This document shows, piece by piece, positions 55,505 to 64,000 of a stretch of 64,000 nucleotides of DNA. The notes beneath the pieces were generated by a model, which saw nothing but the letters and a program-made list of their open reading frames with translations, did no database searches and had not been told where the DNA came from. Every line of letters starts with the position of its first letter. Positions within the stretch are counted from its first letter, which is position 1. Both the position numbers and the translations under genes were made by a program. This DNA comes from Mugil cephalus (lineage: Eukaryota > Chordata > Actinopteri > Mugiliformes > Mugilidae): assembly GCF_022458985.1 (NCBI RefSeq), contig NC_061774.1, forward strand, positions 14,002,616 to 14,066,615. Direction: 5' to 3'.

Positions 55505-58500
55505 CATGTGATGCCCAGCACAGAGACAGTAAATCAGTTTTAGTGCGATCAGTGAACAAAAGAGTCTGTTAAAGACGATACTACAATGCAAAAACAACTC
55601 CAAGAGTTTACCTTAGTGACAGTGAAGCAAATAAAGTATCGGGTTAGGCTGCGGAAAAGAACAATAAATAATATTGGTCCAGAATGACCAATAAAACCTC
55701 ATTTACAATGCCAAAAAGGTATATTAAAAAACATACACCTTTTGTATGTACTTATGTATATTTTTAGTAGTTTCTGTAATTCAAGACCTAAAGTTTGTTT
55801 TCTGATCTGCACCATTAGACTGATTCGCTGCAATTCATTTATTTGTTTTCATAAACATAATTTTATTTTGGATGGCAGACACAGTCGAACATGTGTCATA
55901 TAGTAGAAAATATTGTGTATATATCCCAGTTGGATATATTATATGATCACCAATCAATGTCTTTTTTGTCCTCTGTATATAACTCTGTCTGACAAATATT
56001 CATTACATGTATTTATTTATTCATTTTAATTTAGGAGCTATTTTTAAGATGTTTTTGTAATACACATTTAATGAGGCACTAATGCACAGTGCTCTAAACT
56101 GCACAGGTTCAAGAGTATGTGTATTAATTTGAATTAATTAATTTGATTTAAGTTCCTCCATTGAATGTGGACTTTATTTTTTAAAGACAGCACCATTGCC
56201 AAATTCCTTCATCTTCCAACAGGCCTGATTACTTTTAGCACTATATTATGTAGTATGATGTGTGACGTAATGTGTGTTAAATACAGAAAGTCACAACTAA
56301 AATTAAATTTAAATAAACTAACTTACTAATGGCAAAATTAAAACGTGGTTTATCGTCCACACTGTCGTGGCGTAAAACTTCCACGAGAGGGCAGCAAAAC
56401 GCTGATTACCGACAGGTAAATTTCCAGGTCCAGAGTCCTTGACCTGAGTTTGCTGTTTAATACTAATATACAAAAATGCAATTCATCATCTCGCTTTGTA
56501 TCTTTCCCATACTGTGTTGACATCATGCATTATGCTATGCACTCATCAAGCATGTCAAGCTGCATCTGAATCTTGTAAACATTCATAAATGATTCATCGG
56601 AATATCTTGATTACAGCCATCAACATCAACAACAACTATCAGCTGTTAGGAAGAAACGTCCACATGTTAATGGAGAAGATGAAAGCGCTGCTGGCCTGAG
56701 CATTAGCGGAAGTGAAACATAAACATCATAAACATATCTGCAAAAGCTTGAAATACATTAACGACGGGCGCCAAGTAAATCCAGCTGAGAATAAAGGAAT
56801 GCGGTTTTAGCACTAACAGCACGGGGACATGTATTTATGTACAGACTGGAGTGTGCAGTTTTACTGATGTTAACCTTAAACCTCGGAACTAAAACGATCT
56901 TTAGACGTTCAAACCCCCAGAGCCGAACTGAAACTGTAGCTTTAGGCAACTGCCTGCTGCTTTCTGAAATGAAGAAGCTGAGCTGGACTCTATAAATTTT
57001 CACTATTTATCTAAATGTAGGTTTAATTTGTGGGGTTGATCCACGTATAGACAGTCAGTTCAAACAGTGCAGCGTGAAGCGTGTTTGTGATGTTAAAGTT
57101 CACTCAGGGGGAACTAATAAGAGGCCTGAATCCTGTTTATACCAACTCTAACAGCTCACATGTGTTGAAGGGAGAGCTTCTGGGTCTACTGAGGCATTGC
57201 ACCTTCCACAGTCAGGCTTCACGGCAGACCGACCACAGTCAGCAGAAGATTCCGCCTGCCCATGAGAGACGCTCACCGAGGTGTGGTGCGTAACTCGTTT
57301 TGGTAGGCTATCAGACTATTTTTTATAGCTAGAAAGGAATTTGCATACACACCCACTGTTTCTCCGGTGGAATAAACAACGTGGTTAGCTATTATAGATC
57401 AGTCGGATTCTGATCAGCCTGAATTGAATCAAGTAGAGAATGTGAATTTAACCTCTGCTTCAGTTTTAAACACACAGTCCCCTTATATTTTGTCTGTTCA
57501 GCTTTTAATCTTATTACAGTGTCTCTCCTGAGGCTCCTTCCCTCCATGCCATCCACTGGATAAGGAGTTAGAGATAAATAATGGATTCCAGCTGATTTAG
57601 ACCATAACATGTGCGTAGTCTTTAAATGCGCCATTTTCTGAAATGTAAAATGTCTTATGTTTGTCTGTACAGCAGCCCAAAACTCAAAGTTCATCAACCT
57701 ACTGTCACATAAGTCAAAGACAGCAGCAAGTGTTTACACTGGAGGAGCTGAGATGTGGGAATATGAAAGATGGATGAATTACTGAAATGTATTTTCTGTC
57801 CTAATTGAATTAAGAAGATTGCTGCTGTTGTTGCTGTGCATCAGAGAAGTTGTATTCTTGCGTTATCATCTGAACTGAGGCCTGGAGGAGCCCCTGGCTC
57901 ATTTATTCCTTATCAGACCAACTCAAAACGCTTTTTAAATCCAGATCAAACAGGCTGCGCCTCCATCCATCTTCATCTATTAGAGGTGAGCTAGGTTCAC
58001 CTCCAGGTCCAGGCCTCAGTGCCGGCGTTCCCTGCTTCGACCTCTACCCCCAGTGGCCTCTGTGGAGGGGGTCCCAGTCCGTCGGGGGGGAAACACAGCA
58101 AGATAACATTTGGCTTTATCCGAAACCAAGCAGAAAAACAAACTGGCAACAACGCTGCACTCCAGCTATGGCACCAATTCAGATCAGCGGTGAGAGAAGC
58201 CACTCTTTAGCTCTTCAGATCGGCTGAATAGGCTCAGTATTGTTGTTGCAGAATATTTTGGAATCCAGTTTGTTAAGTCCTGTACCACTGTATTGCAATA
58301 CACAGGGCCTGCTGCCAGCAAGAGACAATTAGACCTTTGTGGGCTCTCTCTCTCTCTCTCCTCTCTCTCTCTTGCACACCATTGTAACAACATGCTAAAA
58401 TTATATGAGATAATAAAATCCAAAGGCATCCTAAGACTTTAAATTAAACCTTGTTTGAGCTGAGATTTACATGTCTCCAGCTGATAAAGCGTTGTGTGCC

Positions 58501-59615
58501 GAGTATCTACAAACATGATTATCATTTTTATAGCACGTTTTCACACAAGCAAACCACAAAATAGATCGACGGGGTGGATTTAGAGCAGCTTTACTGCAAG
58601 CAAGTGTTAATTATGCGGACAGAATTGGACCGTCGTTAAGGTGGGACTGTCCCGTGTGGTGGTGCTCCCCCCTTAAGCAATAACTCGCGGGTTTCACCGG
58701 CTCTCTAATTACTCCTAGCAGGCCTTTTAGATTTACCCTCACAATTAGAGGAGAACATGTTACTGTCCAATTCAGCCCCTGCTCCCCACCCCACCCCCCT
58801 CCCTCTGTCTGCTGCTCAGAGAGAACAGAGGCTTCGTCAGCTGTGGGGTTGCATTATGAATTTCAAGCTGGGCCCTTCATATCCTGGGAAAGGATGAAAT
58901 TAGGAAGAGAGCCAGTACTGAGAGGAGAGATATTTGCATGGTGTGTGTTTGACAGAGAGAGGATGACAGACCAGAAAGGAGAGACAGGAGGGGGAGTGGA
59001 GTGGAGTGAGTTATTTCATGTTGAATAAATAAAACATAATAGAAAATAAGATGTAATGATAATAAAAACAAGCGTTTGTGTAACCGCATTTACACCTGAA
59101 TCTAGCAGTGGGATTATATAAGTGAAGCTTTTTTTCTTTCTTTTTTCTTGAGAAACTTCAGTGTTTGTTTCTAAAGCAGGCCACAGTGAGCTCTGCCAAA
59201 GCCTCCTTTCTTTTTCTTTCCTTTTTTTCTCCTGCCTGGACCTCTCACTCACTCTCTCGCTCTTTCTCTTCCTTTTTTTTTTTATTGTGTTTGTTGTTTT
59301 ATGGAGGGGTTAGATGCGGTCCAGATCGCTGTTGCCAACAGAGACTGTCTCAGTTCACCTCCAGTTGCTTGCCACTCCATTCATAAACAAATTACTCCTG
59401 CTTGGGACCTCTGAGCTGCTACCTAAGAACAACAAGCAGAACCTGATCTGTATTTTCAAGCCCGCTCTCTCTCTCAGTTCTCCTGCCTCTCTTGCTTTTT
59501 CTGCTCAGCGCTGTTCCACTATTCCCTCCCTCCTCTCCCTCTCTCCCGCTCTCTCTCAGCTTCAGCTGGGCCGGACCACTGACACTCCGCTCTGTGTGAA
59601 TCTGTCAGGGAAGAA
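55505..59615. other. Divergent intergenic region between cdx1 and the pdgfrb-like 5' end
   Basis: No gene recognised. Open frames here are short. A stretch at 58650-58770 contains paired TAATT/AATTA homeobox-type cores and unusually balanced composition, so it may be a conserved non-coding element. CT repeats lie at 58347-58373 and pyrimidine-rich DNA at 59200-59580. Confidence 0.45.
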
Positions 59616-59684
59616 GTGTGTGTGTGTGTGTGTGTGTGCGTGCGGGTGTCCATTGGGAGTTTTTTTTTTTTTTTTTTTTTTTTT
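59616..59684. repeat. GT microsatellite and poly(T) run
   Basis: GT repeat at 59616-59640 and about 25 T at 59660-59684, just upstream of the proposed first exon. Confidence 0.95.
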
Positions 59685-59699
59685 ACTTTCAGCACTTCA

Positions 59700-59993
59700 T
59701 TCTGAGTGGTGGGCAGGCTTCTCCAACGTGTGAGAGAGGAGAGAGAAAACCATAGTGCTGTGTGCTGTGATTTGACTAAACAAACAGCCGGACTCGGTGT
59801 GGTACCTCCTCCATCGGACTCCTGGGACAGCGGAGATTAACCTCAGGCTCTGAACATCTGAGGGATCTATACATTTCAAACAGCCGCCCTTGTAGAGACA
59901 ACCAGCTGGAAATCTCTCCTCCGGTTTCCTGCTGCCGGCCGGCAACTTTTCTTAGAGGGAAGACTCATTTATGTTTCTGGGATCAGCGTGAAG
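59700..59993 (+). other. pdgfrb: Candidate non-coding first exon of a pdgfrb-like gene
   Basis: A non-repetitive, GC-richer stretch after the poly(T) run ends in a strong donor, GTGAAG|GTAAGA at 59994. It has no sustained open frame; the last ATG in it runs four codons to TGA. In other vertebrates CDX1 lies head-to-head with PDGFRB, whose first exon is non-coding, and this exon has the right place and strand. PDGFRB is a receptor tyrosine kinase of pericytes and mesenchyme. The 5' limit is not visible, and identity rests on synteny alone. Confidence 0.4.
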
Positions 59994-61408
59994 GTAAGAG
60001 GTGATACTTTCACTATTCACGGCTGTTAACAGAACTAAGGATGTACTATACCAAGTGGTGGAAATGTACTTACCCTTCACTGAGAGGATACCCCTCATCC
60101 TTGTAACACTTAATGTTCTCATATCTTTTTGTTTTAAATTGAAGTTGTTGAGGACTGTGCTTAGTGCTGGGTTGTTATGTGATATTGTCACCGCTTCATT
60201 GCAATGTGTCTTTGCTGAGGGTATTTGTAGCCTGCATGCTTGAATGTGTACACACCAGGCATTACAATGAGTGAGTGTGAGCAACCTGTTCAAACATCAA
60301 CACAGCGACGGTTCGCATCTCTGTACACAGGCGCCGCTGCCCTCTTCACGTAGTACAACTTTAACAGTGTTTGTCTTCTCGCCCAGAGAATGCGTTTGAC
60401 AAGGTGTCCCGGGGTTTTCGGATACACACACTCACACACTCACACACACACACACACTGGGCTTTATTGCTGTTTGTATGCGCTCCACTTTGTGCTTCAC
60501 TGTTAAAGGGGCTTGTTTATACAGTCCTCTCCAGTCACCCAGAGTGAACTGGCGGTCCTCGCTGCTAAACCATCAGTCTCTTTCCTCCCCTGTGAATGGT
60601 CCTAACAGAATTAATCTTCTCTGCGTAGCTGCGTGGGGAAGCTGAATGAAAAGCCGTAGCTGTGCCTCCGTACCCCCCCCCCCCCCCCCTCCCCCACCCC
60701 TCACCCCGTCATGAGTCACTGTCACCAGCGTCCTCGTGAACTGTAAATGGATTTCTTTCAATTTAAAGCGTCATGACTTGGTCGCTCTTTTGTAATGTGC
60801 ATCGCTCATGAAGCCAGCGACTTGGTCTCGTCTGGAGAATGCCGACGCATAAACAGTCCGTTGAGTCACCTTTTCGCGTTCATCACAGGGGAAGTTTTTA
60901 GTACCTGGTCTGAGTCACATTATAGAGCTATTTCATGGCTGAGGCACATTTGGCACGCATGTCTGTTCACTGGAGTCTGACATATGTTCTGCACCTGAAA
61001 GCCTTCTTGCTTCGCGGCCATATATGGCCGCTATGGTATTTAAGTTGGGTCGGTTAATTGCACACCCGTCTTCTTCACACAGATGACCTGTTTGATATGA
61101 GAGCATCGGATCGAGCCTCGGCTCCAGTCAAAACAATGTTGGCATGTGTTCTGTGTGTGTTGTTCCCCTCCTCTACATGCAGGAGACTCCTCTTGAGGTT
61201 TTTGATCTCCCTCTGGCTCTGTGGGTATTTTGGTCCAGGACTGCAGATGAAGCTGCTTTAAAACTGCATTCATGTCATACTTTTACCCTCCACGGTATTA
61301 GAGCATATTGCATTCATTTCATAGTTTTCCGTCTGCTTAAATGTATCTCACTTCATATATCACAGCACCCGTTTAAAGCAATGCATTCGCTCTGGCAAAT
61401 CTTTACAG
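59994..61408 (+). other. Proposed intron 1 of the pdgfrb-like gene
   Basis: Lies between the donor at 59994 and the acceptor TTTACAG at 61408. Contains a CA repeat near 60423-60460 and a run of 17 C at 60673-60689 (G-run on the minus strand). No other gene seen. Confidence 0.35.
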
Positions 61409-61482
61409 GATGATTTGCAAAAACATTGTATGATTTCTCTTCTGGCTGGTGGGGATTTTCCTCGCTGTGCGTCAGGCCGCTG
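61409..61482 (+). other. pdgfrb: Candidate signal-peptide exon with in-frame TGA
   Basis: An acceptor (TCTTTACAG, 61400-61408) is followed at once by ATG 61410. The frame reads MICKNIV, TGA at 61431-61433, then FLFWLVGIFLAVRQAAG and a donor GTATGT at 61483 with phase 1. Apart from the TGA this is a textbook signal peptide: basic start, hydrophobic core, small residues at the end. Position, strand and phase fit the first coding exon of a class III receptor tyrosine kinase. The TGA could be a sequencing or assembly error, a real null allele, or proof that this is not coding. No further Ig exons are visible to the window end. Confidence 0.4.
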
Positions 61483-64000
61483 GTATGTACTGCAGCAGAG
61501 CTCTTCTCACCGGCCCTGATGCTGTGCAGCCCAGTCGGCTCCATTCCCCTGGCCCAGACCTAATCCTTCGTCATCAGCTGTTTCCTGGCTCCCCGGACCC
61601 TCTGCATGACAGCCGTTATGAGAAAATGTGCTTCAGATTATGACCATGCAGAAAACATGCCAGGAGTCTGATTCAGCTCGCATGTGATCCAGAGTGTCGA
61701 TATTTAACAGTTCAGCTCAGCAAGTAAGCTTTGAAACACACTGGTCCCATTCTGTCTGCTCATGATTTATCCTCCATGCCATGAGCTGATCATGCAGCTG
61801 GTGAACAACTGCTTTCTTAAAACTAGTTTGGTGTCGTTATATGTTGAAGAAAAGTTACAAATTAGAGAAGTGTCATCATGTGATCACTGATCGATGAGTG
61901 TCATCTTTTCTATGTTTAAATGCAGCAATCCGTGACTCATTCCCTGGTGGTCATCATTCATTGTTTTTAGCTGAGCTGTTGCTTCATCGTAAAACCTTCA
62001 GCCTCGTGCCACTCTGTTCTTCACCCCTGCTTTAATGCTGTGCCTAAACTTTATACGTGAGTCATTCAGCTTTGTGAAAAAAAAAAAAAAAAACTCAAAG
62101 TGGTGCTGCAATAAAGCATCCTGTACGGCTGCTCGTCCATCTGGCCTTCCGCTCGTTCTCCTTTTCTTTCCCTCCCTCCCACTCACGCGGAGCTGACAGG
62201 CAGCTGCATCTCATCTTAAGTCAGGAGGCACAGCCACTCCTGCTGGATGAATCCTGCAGGAAACATTTATTTCATTTAGTTTCGTTTGCTGTAATATGAA
62301 ACATTTTCGAGAGAATGACACGTAGCGTACAGAGAAAGGTTTCACTTTTACAAACATGTGGACTGAGAGGAGGATGTTTACCTCCATGTTGCTAAAAGAT
62401 GAAATGTTTACACTTCAATATTAGCATATAAAAAATGGATATTGGGAATTTAATTTTTTCTGTACAGATGAAATTCGACTGATAATATTGTTATACTTCA
62501 CTAACTATCAAGTCATTTTTATACATATGTCATTTGCACAGTATGAGTCATTGTAAGCACAAAGTTAATTCATTTTTCTCCTGTGTGGGTGGGACTAAGC
62601 TAGAAAACCAAGATGTCACATTCTTGTTTGTGCCGATCGAGATCTTTCCTCACCACTGACACATATATATGATCAAACCAAACATATACTGTGTGCATGT
62701 AGTATTTTTGCATTACAGTTTCCTCAGTTAACGGTTCCTCTACCAGTCTATAATATTAGAAAGGTGTCGTGAGTTACTGAATTTTAATGCATAAGGAACT
62801 AAAAGATTTATAGCAGGAAGTTGTCAGATTCTTTCATACACCACACTTTCTCTCTGGAGTTTGTGCTGTATTCTCTCCAACAAAAACATGTTGGGAATGG
62901 TGATACAGTGAGGGCGGAGAGAAGGACAAAGAAAAGCAGCCGGCTGCTTTTACAAGATAAGAATACTCTGCACAGTTGAAAATAGTGTCGAAGTTGACTT
63001 TTGTTCAGTTTTTACATTTATTTCAACTTCATTCATGTTACCCTCTATAAGGTGTAGTTATACCAGATATGTAAACCATACCGGAATTTGTCAAACAGCA
63101 TAAATTATCATCAGGATTTGTGATTCTGTGTCGCTGATATAGTCCATTTCCGGTTTCCTTAAAGTTCAGGGAAACGAATGAAATTTAAAGACTGTCCGTC
63201 GTAATTGCATTCAGCTGTTTCAGTTTGTGTCTTTATGGGGGTTGTGGGTGTGTAAGCGGGGAGGAACTCGAAGTGTGTGTGTGTAGGCGTGATCCATTTC
63301 TCCAGAGGTTCAGGTTTGTACAGTTTCTTCGGGATTGCCAGAGATCAGGAAAAATGAGAGCAGCACCACAAGGATGTGTGGAGAAGTCCCAGAAGAAAAA
63401 AAAAACCTGAGGATGTAGTGTGGCTTGTGTCAGCACATATATGTGCTTAAACTGTTGTGCTGACAGATGCAAAATGACATTCAGGCTGGTAGCAGCCCAC
63501 AAGTTTACTGCTCAGACAGGAGGGAAATTTACTTCAGTCACAGGATCTTTTAATATCTAAATGCCCTGTCATTCACTTAGGCTCCCAAACGAATAGTAAA
63601 CTAGATCATTAAACTGATATCAAACACCAACCACATCCAAGGTTGTCATTCTATAGCCCTCGTTTTTACCCAGAAGCCCCTTACACCCCCCCACCGCCAC
63701 TACAAACAGCATTTACAACTCTGTTTCAAAGGGAGAAAACCAAAATCCACAGTTTCCCCAAACACATGTTTCCTCAGCATGAGTACAGAGTCACTTTATT
63801 TTTCTGAGATAAGACCTCCCACACTCTGTATTCCAAAATACTGAAACAGAAGACTAAGTTGGAGATTTATGAACAGGAATAACAGTTGTCTTCCTTATAG
63901 CTGATTCTTAACGTGGCTTTAATGCAGCTTTTGCCTCTCGGGTTACAGTAGACAAGCAGTTTTTGTGTGACACAGAACTCTTCTAAGTTCAGTGTCCAGC
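61483..64000. other. Probable intronic DNA to the right edge
   Basis: No exon recognised. Contains an A run at 62078-62093, short GT tracts and scattered short open frames without splice support. If the exon at 61409-61482 is pdgfrb, this is its next intron. Confidence 0.4.

Noticed and set aside
59314-59733. 139-codon plus-strand open frame before the proposed pdgfrb exon
   Set aside because: It runs through pyrimidine-rich DNA, a GT repeat and poly(T), with no domain. Low-complexity artefact.
61449-61643. Open frame beginning within the signal-like exon
   Set aside because: It has no ATG at its start and runs past a good donor at 61483, so only the 61409-61482 exon reading was kept.

Overview
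The window is vertebrate, almost certainly teleost, genomic DNA. Genes are interrupted by GT-AG introns, intergenic DNA is AT-rich with CA, GAA and TTTA microsatellites, and remnants of Ty3/Gypsy and non-LTR retrotransposons are present. The right end carries a caudal-type homeobox gene head-to-head with what looks like the 5' end of a receptor gene, matching the CDX1-PDGFRB arrangement of other vertebrates.

Layout. Positions 1-47401 hold a plus-strand tandem array of immunoglobulin-superfamily receptor genes, called A to G here: A 1-1313 (5' end outside the window), B 10288-12802, C 20168-23174, D 25748-28780, E 31427-34467, F 38666-41750 and G 44385-47401. The full gene (B, G) has six exons: signal peptide; a V-like Ig domain lacking the B/F-strand cysteines; a cysteine-containing C2-like Ig domain; a Thr/Pro-rich glycosylated stalk; a transmembrane segment; and a cytoplasmic tail with two ITIM-like tyrosine motifs. 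This is the CD2/SLAM-type plan. All introns are phase 1. Units C to F repeat every 5.6-5.7 kb (F-G also carries a 1.58 kb insertion). These four share a deletion that removed the 3' half of the C2 exon, the whole stalk exon and the introns around it. Splicing exon 2 directly to the transmembrane exon would give an in-frame 207-residue single-domain ITIM receptor in C, D and E. F and A are pseudogenes by several lesions. G alone has a third tyrosine motif. Each unit has a TATA box preceded by an ETS/PU.1-like GAGGAAGT site.

Between A and B lie a decayed ghost unit, a minus-strand Gypsy integrase/LTR remnant and unassigned DNA. Between B and C is a roughly 4.65 kb block absent from the matching A flank; it contains a small candidate gene with a SAM-like helical domain (16365-18163) and is followed by a fossil transmembrane exon.

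Positions 47402-51600 show no gene. cdx1 is on the minus strand (51609-55108, three exons, complete homeodomain) with a shortened N terminus and an altered hexapeptide. A probable non-coding first exon (about 59700-59993) and a signal-peptide-like exon (61409-61482, with an in-frame TGA) on the plus strand fit the start of pdgfrb. The rest of the right end is intronic or intergenic.

Together the window suggests a rapidly remodelled family of inhibitory leukocyte receptors next to a conserved developmental gene pair. Family assignments rest on reading motifs and domain order by eye; no database search was possible.
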